Positions 33,119 through 41,615 of a DNA stretch of 64,000 nt are shown here, piece after piece; positions within the stretch are counted from its first letter, which is position 1; each line of letters opens with the position of its first letter. A program made the translations under genes and the position numbers. This DNA is from DASPHG01 sp963849605 (lineage in GTDB: Bacteria; Actinomycetota; Thermoleophilia; Solirubrobacterales; Thermoleophilaceae). The stretch covers positions 434,001 to 498,000 of the forward strand of contig CAWKHX010000015.1 of the NCBI GenBank assembly GCA_963849605.1, given 5' to 3'. The notes under the pieces are model-generated. The model was given only the letters and a program-made list of their open reading frames with translations, did not search any database and was not told the DNA's origin.

Positions 33119-34063
33119 CTAGGCGACGTTCACGCCACGCTTGGCGTCCTTGAGCGTCTGTTCGGCGTGGTACGACGACCGCACGAGCGGCCCGGCTGCG
33201 ACGGACTCGAACCCCATCGCGTACGCCTCACGCTCGAGATCGGCGAACTCGTCCGGATGCCAGTACCTGACCACCGGGAGGTGGTTCTCGGTCGGTCGCA
33301 GGTACTGGCCGACCGTCAGGACCTGGACGCCGTGCTCGCGCAGCACGCCGAACGCGTCGAGCATCTCCTCGCGCGTCTCGCCGAGCCCCGTCATCAGGCC
33401 CGACTTCGTGACGACCTCGTCGCCGCCCATCTCCTTCGCGTTGCGCAGGACGCGGCACGAGCGGAGGAAGTTCGAGCCCCGGCGCGCGAGCGGGTAGAGG
33501 CGCGGCACCGTCTCGACGTTGTGGTTGAAGACGTCGGGACGCTCCGCGACCACGCGCGCGAGCGGCATCTCCTGGCCGCGGAAGTCCGGCGTGAGCACCT
33601 CGACCTTGCAGCCGGGCGCCTGGCGCCGGATCGACCGGATCACGCCCACGAACGCGCGCGAGCCGAGGTCGGGCAGGTCGTCGCGGTCGACGCTCGTAAT
33701 GACCGCGTGCCTCAGGCCCATCTGCCTCACCGACTGCGCGACGCGCAGCGGCTCGAGCGGGTCCTCGTGAGTCGGCTTGCCGGTCTTGACGTTGCAGAAG
33801 CCGCACCGCCGCGTGCAGGTGTCGCCCAGGATCATGAAGGTGGCCGTGCCGGCGTCCCAGCACTCGCCGATGTTGGGGCACGCCGCCTCCTCGCAGACGG
33901 TGTGCAGCCCCGCGTCCTCGATCATCGACTTGAGCTCGCGGAAGTTCGCTCCGCCCGGCGCGGGCACCTTGAACCACGGCGGCTTGCGCTCGCGGAACGG
34001 CCGCACATCGCCCATGTCGAGGACACGCGCGCCGCCGGGATGCGCTCGGGAGCGGGTGCTCAC
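33119..34063 (-). CDS. lipA: Lipoyl synthase
   Basis: Radical SAM enzyme of 314 residues that inserts two sulfurs into protein-bound octanoate. The auxiliary cluster ligands are CEEAACPNIGEC, the radical SAM cluster CTRRCGFC, and the conserved C-terminal serine lies in RSSYHAEQ. GTG 34063 overlaps the lipB stop as GTGA and gives a normal N-terminal extension. ATG 34015 (MGDVRPF) is a shorter alternative. Cotranscribed with lipB; its client proteins (E2 at 39398-40630) are encoded nearby. Confidence 0.95.
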   Translation of the reverse strand: MSTRSRAHPGGARVLDMGDVRPFRERKPPWFKVPAPGGANFRELKSMIEDAGLHTVCEEAACPNIGECWDAGTATFMILGDTCTRRCGFCNVKTGKPTHEDPLEPLRVAQSVRQMGLRHAVITSVDRDDLPDLGSRAFVGVIRSIRRQAPGCKVEVLTPDFRGQEMPLARVVAERPDVFNHNVETVPRLYPLARRGSNFLRSCRVLRNAKEMGGDEVVTKSGLMTGLGETREEMLDAFGVLREHGVQVLTVGQYLRPTENHLPVVRYWHPDEFADLEREAYAMGFESVAAGPLVRSSYHAEQTLKDAKRGVNVA

Positions 34064-34740
34064 GCGACTGAGGCTACAGGGGCGCCAAGAAGGCGCTCGA
34101 GCGAGACCAGCCGCTGCCGCAGGCCGTAAGCCTCGGCGAACCGCCACGCCACGCGCTTGCGGAAGCACTTCATCGGGTCGAGCCGCCCGGTCTCCTTGTA
34201 GAGGGACGTCATGCTCACGTTCTCGATCCCGCAGGGCACGATCCACTCGAACGGCTGAAGGTCGTTGTCGACGTTGATCGCGAAGCCGTGTGTGGTGACG
34301 CCGCGTGCGACGTGCACGCCGATCGAGCCGATCTTGCGGTCCTCGACCCAGACGCCCGTCAGCCCCTCGCGGATCTCGGCGTCGACCTGCTCGTCGGCCA
34401 GTGCTGTGATCAGCGCGCGCTCCATCGTGCGCACGTACGCGAGCACGTCCTCGATGAGCATGATCGGGTAGCCCACGAGCTGGCCCGGGCCGTGGTAGGT
34501 CACCTGACCGCCGCGGTCGGTCTCCTCCACCTCGACGCCCTGCATGCGGTACCAGTCCTCGCCCATCGGCAGGTGGCCGGGCTCCGAGCGGCGCCCCTTC
34601 GTGTACACCGGGTCGTGCTCGACGTAGAGCAGCGTGTCCGGGATCTCGCCGGTCTGGCGCCGGGTGCGCACACGCTCCTGGAGTGCCACGCCGTCTGCGT
34701 AACGCAGCCTCCCGGCGTTGACGACCCAGAGCTCCGGCAT
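34060..34740 (-). CDS. lipB: Octanoyl-[acyl-carrier-protein]-protein N-octanoyltransferase
   Basis: Enzyme of 226 residues moving octanoate from ACP to lipoyl domains. Family blocks are RGGQVTYHGPGQLVGYP, the catalytic lysine in EDRKIGSIGVHV and the acyl-thioester cysteine in IVPCGIENVSMTSL. ATG 34740 (MPELWVVNAGR) gives the standard length. The start is only 21 bases from that of the divergent membrane protein gene, so their promoters must overlap. Confidence 0.94.
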   Translation of the reverse strand: MPELWVVNAGRLRYADGVALQERVRTRRQTGEIPDTLLYVEHDPVYTKGRRSEPGHLPMGEDWYRMQGVEVEETDRGGQVTYHGPGQLVGYPIMLIEDVLAYVRTMERALITALADEQVDAEIREGLTGVWVEDRKIGSIGVHVARGVTTHGFAINVDNDLQPFEWIVPCGIENVSMTSLYKETGRLDPMKCFRKRVAWRFAEAYGLRQRLVSLERLLGAPVASVA

Positions 34741-34761
34741 CGCCCTGAATCGTACGCTTCG

Positions 34762-35385
34762 ATGGTGCAGCACTCGGAACAGCTCTGGGCACGACGGCTG
34801 CGCTGGCGCCTGCGCGGCGCGTGGCAGTGGCCGGCCTACGCGGTGCTCACGGTCCTCGACGCGGTGATCCTGCACGAGCTGCCGCCCGGCAGCGAAAGCA
34901 TCGAGTTCATCCCGGGGCTGATCATCGCGTCGTTCGGGAACCTGTTCCTGATGGGCGTCGTCGCGCCCTGGCTCGGGAAGCGGCTTGCGGAGCGCGAGCG
35001 AATCGGCTCCGGCAACGGCATCCCGCTGGCCGTGCGGACGGAGGTCCTGAAGGACCGCAGCGCGGCGATCCTGATCGCCCTCGGCAGCGTCGGGCTGCTC
35101 GCGGCGGGGCTGGCCAGCCGCCCGCTGAAGGTGAACGAGACGGAGAAGCTCGAGCAGAACGCCGACTTGTTCAGCGACTTCGTCAGGGACGAGGCGCCGG
35201 CGGAGATCGTCCGGAACATCGATACCGCGAACACGATTCGGCTGGACGAGGGCTACTTCCGCACCTGCGTCAACTACGACGACAGGACACGCGTGTGGTG
35301 CGCCTTCGTCGACGTCGACGCCCAGCCGCCGCTGGTGCGCAAGGACCCGAGCACGCTGCCGAACCAGGAGTTCAAGCCCCGCTGA
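34762..35385 (+). CDS. Membrane protein of unknown function, three helices
   Basis: Protein of 207 residues with hydrophobic segments at about 21-37, 48-68 and 95-113. A soluble C-terminal part (about 120-207) contains two Cys (FRTCVNYDDRTRVWCAF). No family is recognised. The C-terminal end resembles a small exported sensor-like domain, but that is a guess. Its last 14 bases overlap the convergent SRPBCC gene. Confidence 0.6.
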   Translation: MVQHSEQLWARRLRWRLRGAWQWPAYAVLTVLDAVILHELPPGSESIEFIPGLIIASFGNLFLMGVVAPWLGKRLAERERIGSGNGIPLAVRTEVLKDRSAAILIALGSVGLLAAGLASRPLKVNETEKLEQNADLFSDFVRDEAPAEIVRNIDTANTIRLDEGYFRTCVNYDDRTRVWCAFVDVDAQPPLVRKDPSTLPNQEFKPR

Positions 35386-35845
35386 GGAGCTCGACGCCGA
35401 GCCGCTGCGCGAGGCCGCGTCCTCCCGCCCGCATCAGCCGGTCGTGGTTCCACCTGAAGACCGGTCGTGCAACCGGCGCGAACGCGTTCATCCACCACCG
35501 GGTGGTGTGCACGCGCCACTCGAACAGGACCGCGGTCGCACCGCCGTCCTCGTACAGGCGCCAGCTGCCGGTTCCGGTCAGCTCGCCCGTCGCCGCACCG
35601 TCCATCCGGTGCGGGCGCTCGACGATCGTTATGCGCATCTCGAACTCGAGCCGGTAGCGCAGCGCGCTGCGCCAGCGGTAGCGGCCGAGGCTCCCGCGGC
35701 CGTCGTCATCGCCGTCCTCGAGCTTGCGCACACTCTCGACACCGTCCCACCACTCCGGCCAGCGCTCCGACGCGTGCAGCACCTCAAAGACGGCCTCGCG
35801 CGGGGCCGCGACGCGCCACGCGGTTAGGAACGCGTACTCGGCCAT
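35372..35845 (-). CDS. SRPBCC-family (polyketide cyclase/START-like) protein
   Basis: Protein of 157 residues with the helix-grip fold. It has TAWRVAAPREAVFEVLHA at the start, WPEWWDGVESVRKLEDGD in the first strands, LTGTGSWRLYEDGGATAV in the mid-sheet and a long C-terminal helix. Such proteins bind hydrophobic ligands or act as cyclases. Start at ATG 35845 fits the fold; the open frame upstream is basic and unlike protein. Confidence 0.8.
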   Translation of the reverse strand: MAEYAFLTAWRVAAPREAVFEVLHASERWPEWWDGVESVRKLEDGDDDGRGSLGRYRWRSALRYRLEFEMRITIVERPHRMDGAATGELTGTGSWRLYEDGGATAVLFEWRVHTTRWWMNAFAPVARPVFRWNHDRLMRAGGRGLAQRLGVELLSGA

Positions 35846-35925
35846 CAATCCGACCCTATCTCGACCATTCGGCCACCAAGGAGAAGATCGCTGTAGGGCG
35901 GGGACTTTTCGTGCGAGAAGACCAG

Positions 35926-36117
35926 ATGATCGGACACTGCGATCACAGCGGCTTCCATTCGGGCGTCGGCCAGCTCTCGCGCGACTTCCAGTCGATTCGC
36001 TTCGTCCTCGTATGCGACGTGTGCGGCGCGGAGACTCGCGAGGTGCATGTCCAGGAGTACGCGCCCAGCCATGACCCTGCGGGCAACGAGACCCGCGGGC
36101 GTCGGCACGCCGCCTGA
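35926..36117 (+). CDS. Small zinc-ribbon-like protein (63 residues)
   Basis: Short frame beginning MIGHCDHSGFHSG with a CDVCGAE knuckle further on, so two histidines and three cysteines could bind zinc. It has strand-like FQSIRFVLVCDVCG and EVHVQEYAPSHDP. A GTG at 35911 would add five residues and has GGCGGGG upstream. No known family is certain. It stands alone between the SRPBCC gene and the PRC-barrel gene. Confidence 0.55.
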   Translation: MIGHCDHSGFHSGVGQLSRDFQSIRFVLVCDVCGAETREVHVQEYAPSHDPAGNETRGRRHAA

Positions 36118-36135
36118 GCCCTCCTAGACGCGGCG

Positions 36136-36156
36136 CCATCGACGAACGTTCGATGG
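36136..36156. promoter_or_regulatory. Nested palindrome, candidate operator
   Basis: CCATCGA and TCGATGG frame a 7-base centre, and the centre itself contains the 8-base palindrome GAACGTTC. It lies 79 bases before the PRC-barrel gene start, between two same-strand genes. Binder unknown. Confidence 0.35.
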
Positions 36157-36234
36157 ACGCTTCCCGCGCGCGCACCCAGCATGGCTGCGGGGCCTCACGG
36201 ATGGGGCCCCGGACTCGATCAAGGAGGATCGCGG

Positions 36235-36570
36235 GTGCCGGAGCCCCTCAGTTGGATAGGTATGCGCATCGACGATGCGTATGGCGCGCGAGTCGGCGCC
36301 GTGCACGACGTCTACCTGGAGGCGGACGGATCGCCGCGCTGGATCTTCACCCTGCGGCGGCGTGTGCTCATCCCCGGCTGGGACGCGATCGCCGGCGCCG
36401 GGCGGGTGTGGGTGCCGTACCAGCGTGAGCTGATCGCGGGCGCGCCGCGGCTCTGGTCGCTGGACGATCTGACGCCCGCGTTCGAGACCGAGACCCGCCG
36501 CTGGTACGCCGCTGGAAAGGACCATTCGGGCTGGGCGACACACGTCCGTTCGGAGCGGTCGTCAAGATGA
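36235..36570 (+). CDS. PRC-barrel-like domain protein
   Basis: Protein of 111 residues. The start is GTG 36235, fixed by a strong AAGGAGG seven bases upstream. WIGMRIDDAYGARVGAVHDVYL is the typical opening of PRC-barrel domains, followed by FTLRRRVLIPGWDAIAGAG and WVPYQRELIAGAP. PRC barrels bind RNA or other proteins; the partner here is unknown. It ends 7 bases before the epimerase gene and may be cotranscribed with it. Confidence 0.7.
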   Translation: MPEPLSWIGMRIDDAYGARVGAVHDVYLEADGSPRWIFTLRRRVLIPGWDAIAGAGRVWVPYQRELIAGAPRLWSLDDLTPAFETETRRWYAAGKDHSGWATHVRSERSSR

Positions 36571-36577
36571 CGGGCCG

Positions 36578-37552
36578 ATGACTCGGGCACTGGTGACAGG
36601 CGGGACGGGCTATATCGGCATGAAGGTGGTCGGTGAGCTCCAGGACGCGGGCCGCGAGGTGCGCGTGCTCGACTCGATCCTGCACGGCCAGGAGGACCTT
36701 GCGGCGGAGCAGCGGCAGAACGGAGTCGACCTCGTCGTGGCCGACATCCGCGACGACGATGCCCGCCGGCGCGCGCTAGAGGGCGTGCAGGAGGTCGTCC
36801 ACCTCGCCGCCATCGTCGGCGACCCGGCCTGTGCGCTCGATCCGGAGCGCTCCAACGACGTCAACGTGAACGCGACCCGCTCGCTGCTCGCAGATGCGCT
36901 CTCCGCGGACGTGGAGAAGGTCGTCTTCGCCTCGACGTGCTCGAACTACGGGCGCATGGAGGACCCGACCGTGCCCGTCACCGAGGAGGGCGAGCTCGCT
37001 CCGGTGTCGCTCTACGCCGAGCAGAAGGTCGGGATGGAGAAGCTCATCTTGAGCGACGAGAACGCGGAGCTCCAGCCCACATGCCTACGGTTCGCGACCG
37101 TCTACGGAGCGGCGCCGCGGATGCGCTTCGACCTGACCGTCAACGAGTTCACGCGCGACCTCTGGGCCGACCGCGACCTGGAGGTGTTCGGCGAGCAGTT
37201 CTGGCGGCCCTACATCCACGTCGCCGACGCCGGGCGCGCCGTGCGGACCGTGCTCGAGGCGCCTCGTGAGCAGACGGCGAGCAAGGTCTTCAACGCCGGC
37301 CGCTCGGGCGAGAACTACACGAAGCAGATGCTGGTCGAGGAGATCCAGCGCCAGGTCGAGCGCGGCAACATCTCGTACACGAAGCGCGACGAGGATCCGC
37401 GCGACTACAAGGTCTCATTCGACAAGATCCGCGAGGTGCTCGGCTTCGAGACCAAGCACACCGTCCCGGACGGGATCGGGGAGATCGCACAGGCGCTCGA
37501 CGAGGACCGCTGGCCGGACCCGTGGGGGGCGCGCTATCGCAACATCCCTTGA
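36578..37552 (+). CDS. NAD-dependent sugar epimerase/dehydratase (extended SDR)
   Basis: Cytoplasmic nucleotide-sugar enzyme of 324 residues. The Rossmann motif is VTGGTGYIGMKV. The catalytic Tyr and Lys are in LYAEQKVGMEK, with the active-site Ser/Thr in FASTCSNYG. RFATVYGAAPRMRFD and FWRPYIHVADAGRAV are typical of UDP-glucose epimerase or dehydratase relatives. The exact sugar is uncertain. Its TGA stop touches the N-terminal region of the DegT aminotransferase, forming a sugar-modification pair. Confidence 0.87.
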   Translation: MTRALVTGGTGYIGMKVVGELQDAGREVRVLDSILHGQEDLAAEQRQNGVDLVVADIRDDDARRRALEGVQEVVHLAAIVGDPACALDPERSNDVNVNATRSLLADALSADVEKVVFASTCSNYGRMEDPTVPVTEEGELAPVSLYAEQKVGMEKLILSDENAELQPTCLRFATVYGAAPRMRFDLTVNEFTRDLWADRDLEVFGEQFWRPYIHVADAGRAVRTVLEAPREQTASKVFNAGRSGENYTKQMLVEEIQRQVERGNISYTKRDEDPRDYKVSFDKIREVLGFETKHTVPDGIGEIAQALDEDRWPDPWGARYRNIP

Positions 37553-37559
37553 CATCCCA

Positions 37560-38672
37560 CTGTTCGACCTCCGGCTAGAGGAGGACGACTACCAGGCGGT
37601 CCGCGAGGCGCTCGAGTCCGGCTGGCTCACGATGGGCCCGCGGATCCAGGAGTTCGAAGCCGCCTACGCCGAGTTCCTCGGGTGCGCGCACGCCCTGGCC
37701 CTGTCGAGCTGCACCGCCGCGCTTCACCTCGCGTACCTCGCGGTCGGCGTGGGCCCCGGCGACGAGGTCGTAGTGCCGTCGATGTCCTTCGCCGCCACCT
37801 CGAACGCGGTTCTGTACTGCGGCGGCACGCCGGTGTTTGCCGACATCGTCGGCCAGGAGGACCTCGGGATCGACGTGGCCGACGTCGAGGCGCGCATCAC
37901 CGACAGGACCAAAGCGGTCTGCGCGATGCACTACGCGGGTTACCCGGCTGCGGTCGACAGGCTGCGCGAGCTGTGCGACGCCCGCGGGATCGCCCTGGTC
38001 GAGGACTCGGCGCACGCCCCCAGCGCCGAGCTCGACGGGCGGAAGCTCGGCACCTGGGGAAGCGCCGGCTGCTTCAGCTTCTTCTCGAACAAGGTGCTCT
38101 CGGTGGGAGAGGGCGGGTTACTCGCGACTGACGATGACGGCGTCGCCGAACGCGTCCGCAGCCTGCGCTCGCACGGGATGACGTCGGGCACCTGGGATCG
38201 CCATCGCGGACACGCCGAGACCTACGACATCGTCGACCTCGGGTTCAACTACCGAATGGACGAGCCACGCGCGGCGCTGCTCTTGTCACGCATGCGGCGC
38301 GTCGACGCCGAGATCGAACGCCGGCGCGAGCTCGTGCACGGTTATCGCGAGCGGCTGGCCGGCGTGGAGCGCTTGAGCGTGCCCTATACGAACGACGACG
38401 TCGGCCACTCGTCCTGCTACGTCATGCCGACGCTGCTCGACGAGGGAGTGGACCGGCGCGAGTTCCGCCAGGAGCTCTCGGCCCGCGGGATCCAGACGAG
38501 CATTCTCTACCCGGCCATCCACGAGTTCACCGAGTACCGGAAGCGCTACCCGGACGTGTCGCTGCCGCGCACGGAGAAAGCCGCGCGCACCCAGGTGACG
38601 CTGCCGCTCTTCCCCCACATGACGGAGGATCAGCTCGACCGCGTGTGCGACGCGGTCACCGACCTGCTCTGA
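37560..38672 (+). CDS. DegT/DnrJ/EryC1/StrS-family sugar aminotransferase, start unresolved
   Basis: PLP enzyme of about 371 residues that would aminate a keto-sugar nucleotide. Family signatures are FDLRLEEDDYQAVREALESG, LSSCTAALHLAYLAVG, VEDSAHAPSAEL, and the PLP lysine in CFSFFSNKVLSVGEGG. In this frame I find no ATG, GTG or TTG between 37500 and 37630. CTG 37560 is a guess, giving LFDLRLEEDD. A TTG overlapping the epimerase stop (37549) would be ideal but is in another frame, so a base may be missing here. Convergent with the nucleotidyltransferase without a gap. Confidence 0.82.
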   Translation: MFDLRLEEDDYQAVREALESGWLTMGPRIQEFEAAYAEFLGCAHALALSSCTAALHLAYLAVGVGPGDEVVVPSMSFAATSNAVLYCGGTPVFADIVGQEDLGIDVADVEARITDRTKAVCAMHYAGYPAAVDRLRELCDARGIALVEDSAHAPSAELDGRKLGTWGSAGCFSFFSNKVLSVGEGGLLATDDDGVAERVRSLRSHGMTSGTWDRHRGHAETYDIVDLGFNYRMDEPRAALLLSRMRRVDAEIERRRELVHGYRERLAGVERLSVPYTNDDVGHSSCYVMPTLLDEGVDRREFRQELSARGIQTSILYPAIHEFTEYRKRYPDVSLPRTEKAARTQVTLPLFPHMTEDQLDRVCDAVTDLL

Positions 38673-39398
38673 CTACTCGTCCGGGATCAGGCGCGCGCGC
38701 AGCTCCTCGAATTCGGCCTGCGCGGCCTCGTAGTCGTCATGGCGGCCGATGTCGAGCCAGTAGCCGTCGGACGGGTACGCGCGGACCTCCTCCCCGGCAG
38801 CGATCAGCTTGAGCACGAGGTCCGGGAAGTCGAGCGCGTCGCCCGTCTCGATGTGCTCGAGGGCGCGGGGCGCGAAGCAGTACACGCCCATGCTCGCCTC
38901 GTAGCGGACGGTCGGCTTCTCCAGGTAGCCGGTAAGCCTGCTGCGGTCGTCCATGTCGCCGAAGACCAGCACGCCGAGCTGGATTCGCACGTCGCGCGTC
39001 TTGGTCGCGATCGTCGCGGCCGCGCCACTGGACGTGTGCTCCTCGAGGAGGGCGGCGTAGTCGATGTCGGTGAGGACGTCGCCGTTCATCACCAGGAAGT
39101 CGCCATCCCCGAGCCCGTCGATCATCGACAGCGCGCCGACGGTCCCGAGCGGCTCCTGCTCGCGGAAGTAGTCGATCGAGACGCCGTAGTTGTCGCCGTC
39201 GCGGAAGAACACCTCGATCAGCTCGGCGAGGTAACCGGTCGCCATCGTGATCCGCTCGAATCCCGCGTTCTTGAGCTGCCGCACGACGATGTCGAGGATC
39301 GGCCGGTCCCCGACCGGCATCAGCGGCTTGGGCAAAACGGTCGTGTAGGGGCGCAGGCGCGTTCCCTTGCCACCGGCCAGTACGACTGCGCGTGCCAT
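38673..39398 (-). CDS. Sugar-nucleotide nucleotidyltransferase
   Basis: Protein of 241 residues of the NTP_transferase type (RfbA/GlmU-N-like). It has LAGGKGTRLRPYTTVLPKP for nucleotide binding, FLVMNGDVLTDIDY for the metal aspartate, and GYLEKPTVRYEASMGVY. It activates a sugar phosphate to an NDP-sugar. Its ATG overlaps the TGA of the pyruvate dehydrogenase E2 gene (TGATG), so it is translated from the tail of that operon. The convergent DegT and epimerase genes suggest a shared sugar pathway. Confidence 0.87.
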   Translation of the reverse strand: MARAVVLAGGKGTRLRPYTTVLPKPLMPVGDRPILDIVVRQLKNAGFERITMATGYLAELIEVFFRDGDNYGVSIDYFREQEPLGTVGALSMIDGLGDGDFLVMNGDVLTDIDYAALLEEHTSSGAAATIATKTRDVRIQLGVLVFGDMDDRSRLTGYLEKPTVRYEASMGVYCFAPRALEHIETGDALDFPDLVLKLIAAGEEVRAYPSDGYWLDIGRHDDYEAAQAEFEELRARLIPDE

Positions 39399-40630
39399 CA
39401 GAGCGCGAGTGACAGTGGGCTCTCGAGCAACTCGCGCACCCGCGCGAGGAATTCCGCGCCGTCTGCGCCGTACAGGATGCGGTGATCGCAGACGAGCGTC
39501 AGGTTCATCGTGTCCCGGGCTGCGATCCGGCCGCGCTCGTCGGGCACGGCGCGCTTCTTGAGCGCGCCGACGGTGAGCAGCGCCGCCTGCGGCGGATTGA
39601 TGATCGCGGAGAAGCTGTCGATCCCGTACATGCCGAGGTTGGAGACGGTGAACGTGCCTCCCGACACCTCCGGCGGTGTGACCTGGCCCTCGCGCACCTT
39701 TTCGATCAGCCCGCGCGCGTCCTTCGAGATCTGCCCGAGCGACTTCTGGTCCGCGTCGAAGATCGTCGGGACGACGAGCGCGTCCTGCCCGGCGACGGCT
39801 ATGCCGACATTGACGCGCGAGTAGAGCTCGAACTTGCCGTCCCGGTACGCGCCGTTGACGCGCGGGTGATCGCGTAGCGCGACCGCGGCGGCCTTCACGA
39901 CCATGTCGTTGAAGCTCGGCGCGGGGTCCGCCACCTGCTTGAGCCGCTTGCGCAGCTCGACGGCGGCGGACATGTCCACCTCGGCGACGAGCTGGAAGTC
40001 CGGCGCGGTCGCCTTCGACTCGGCCATCCGGCGCGTGATCGTCTGCTGGAGGCGCGTCAACTCCTGGTACTCGACCTCGCCCTTGGCGCCCGCCTCGCCG
40101 CGCTGGGCCACCGGAGCTGCCGCAGGCCTGCGCTCGCCACCGTCCTTCGCGGCGGCCTCGACGTCCGCCTTGACGATCCGCCCGCCCGGCCCGGAGCCCT
40201 CGAGCTGAGCGAGCTCGACGCCCATCTCGCCGGCCATTCTGCGTGCGACGGGTGAAGCTTTGACGCGCGTAGCTTCGCCACGTTCGTCCCCATTCCGCTG
40301 GTCGCTGGTCGCTCGTCGCTGGTCGGGCTCTGGCTCGGGCGTCGGCTCTTCCTCCTCGGGCTCCTCCCGACCAGCGTCCAGCGACGAGCGGGAGTCACCG
40401 TCACCTACTCGAGCAATCACCTCGCCCACAGGCAACGTGTCTCCCTCTTGCGCAACAAGCTCGGACACGGTCCCATCCGTATCCGCCTCATAGGTCATAT
40501 TCGCCTTGTCGGTCTCGATCTCGGCGATCGGCTGGCCGCGCTTCACCTCGTCGCCCTCCGACACGAGCCACTTGAGGATCGTCCCCTCCTCCATCGAGTC
40601 GGACAGCCGCGGCATGGTGATCTCGGGCAT
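39398..40630 (-). CDS. pdhC: Pyruvate dehydrogenase E2, dihydrolipoamide acetyltransferase
   Basis: Protein of 410 residues. One lipoyl domain (1-77) carries lysine 42 in the ETDKANM turn. A Glu/Pro linker leads to a subunit-binding domain (about 122-157, KASPVARRMAGEMGV, GPGGRIVKADV) and the catalytic domain (about 190-410). The active-site segment reads CDHRILYGADGAEFL: the His is present, and the usual Asp four residues later is Tyr. I recall plastid and cyanobacterial E2 proteins having the same HxxxY form. It is one base after the E1 beta gene. Confidence 0.9.
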   Translation of the reverse strand: MPEITMPRLSDSMEEGTILKWLVSEGDEVKRGQPIAEIETDKANMTYEADTDGTVSELVAQEGDTLPVGEVIARVGDGDSRSSLDAGREEPEEEEPTPEPEPDQRRATSDQRNGDERGEATRVKASPVARRMAGEMGVELAQLEGSGPGGRIVKADVEAAAKDGGERRPAAAPVAQRGEAGAKGEVEYQELTRLQQTITRRMAESKATAPDFQLVAEVDMSAAVELRKRLKQVADPAPSFNDMVVKAAAVALRDHPRVNGAYRDGKFELYSRVNVGIAVAGQDALVVPTIFDADQKSLGQISKDARGLIEKVREGQVTPPEVSGGTFTVSNLGMYGIDSFSAIINPPQAALLTVGALKKRAVPDERGRIAARDTMNLTLVCDHRILYGADGAEFLARVRELLESPLSLAL

Positions 40631-40631
40631 C

Positions 40632-41615
40632 TCAGGTGTCCCTGAAGGTCGACAGCGCCGCCTGCACGATGTGCTCCTCGTGCGGGAACGAGGCCTGCTC
40701 GAGCGGCTTCGAGTAGGGCATCGGGACGTCCGCGCCCGTCACGCGCATGACCGGCGCATCTAGCCAGTCGAAGGCCTGCTCCTGGATCAGCGCCGCCAGG
40801 TTCGCGCCCACGCCGCCGTGAGGCCAGCCCTCCTCGACGACGACCGCGCGATTGGTCTTCTTCACCGATGCGACGATCGTGTCGAGATCGAGCGGCCGGA
40901 GCGTGCGTGGATCGATCACCTCCGCGCCGATCTCGTGCTCGGAGGCGAGCGTGTCGGCCGCCTTCTCGGCGGTGATGGCCATTCGCGAGATGCCCACGAC
41001 GGTCACATCGTCCCCCTCGCGCCGGATGGCGGCCTCTCCGAAGCGCGCCGGGCCGCCGTTTTCGGGCACTTCGCCCTTCTGGCCGTAGAGGGTCTCGTGT
41101 TCGATGAAGATGACCGGGTTGTCGTCCTGGATCGCCGCCTTCAGGAGGCCTTTCGCGTCCGCGGGCGTGGACGGCACGGCGACTAGCAGTCCCGGCACGT
41201 GCAGGTACCAGGCCTCGAACGAGTGCGAGTGGGTGGGCCCAAGCTGGTGGCCGGCGCCGCCGGGCATCCGAATCACCATCGGGCAGGAGACCTGGCCGCC
41301 GAACATGTACCGAACGGACGCGGCGTGGTTGACGATCTGGTCCATCGCGAGCAGCGAGAAGTTGACGGTCATCAGCTCGACCACCGGACGCATCCCGACC
41401 ATGGCCGCGCCGACGCCCATCCCGACGATCGTGTTCTCGGAGATCGGGGTGTCGCGGACGCGCTTCTCGCCGAACTCCTCGAGCAGGCCCTTCGTGACCT
41501 TGAACGCGCCCTGGAAGACGCCGATGTCCTCGCCCATCAGGAAGACGGACTCGTCCGCCTGCATCTCCTCGCGCAGCGCCTCGTTGAGCGCCTCGCGGTA
41601 GCGCATCGTGGGCAT
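40632..41615 (-). CDS. pdhB: Pyruvate dehydrogenase E1 component, beta subunit
   Basis: Protein of 327 residues forming the TPP-dependent E1 heterotetramer with the alpha subunit. Typical blocks are MRYREALNEALREEM, VFLMGEDIGVFQGAFKVT, RVRDTPISENTIVGMGVG, MVIRMPGGAG and RAVVVEEGWPHGGVGANL. ATG 41615 overlaps the alpha-subunit stop as TGATG. A longer upstream frame is an artefact of the overlapping alpha gene. Substrate (pyruvate rather than branched-chain keto acids) is inferred from the block pattern. Confidence 0.92.
   Translation of the reverse strand: MPTMRYREALNEALREEMQADESVFLMGEDIGVFQGAFKVTKGLLEEFGEKRVRDTPISENTIVGMGVGAAMVGMRPVVELMTVNFSLLAMDQIVNHAASVRYMFGGQVSCPMVIRMPGGAGHQLGPTHSHSFEAWYLHVPGLLVAVPSTPADAKGLLKAAIQDDNPVIFIEHETLYGQKGEVPENGGPARFGEAAIRREGDDVTVVGISRMAITAEKAADTLASEHEIGAEVIDPRTLRPLDLDTIVASVKKTNRAVVVEEGWPHGGVGANLAALIQEQAFDWLDAPVMRVTGADVPMPYSKPLEQASFPHEEHIVQAALSTFRDT

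Noticed and set aside
33119..34792. 557-residue version of lipoyl synthase with a long N-terminal extension
   Set aside because: The extension reads the lipB gene in the wrong frame and is basic, low-complexity sequence. GTG 34063 overlapping the lipB stop gives a normal enzyme.
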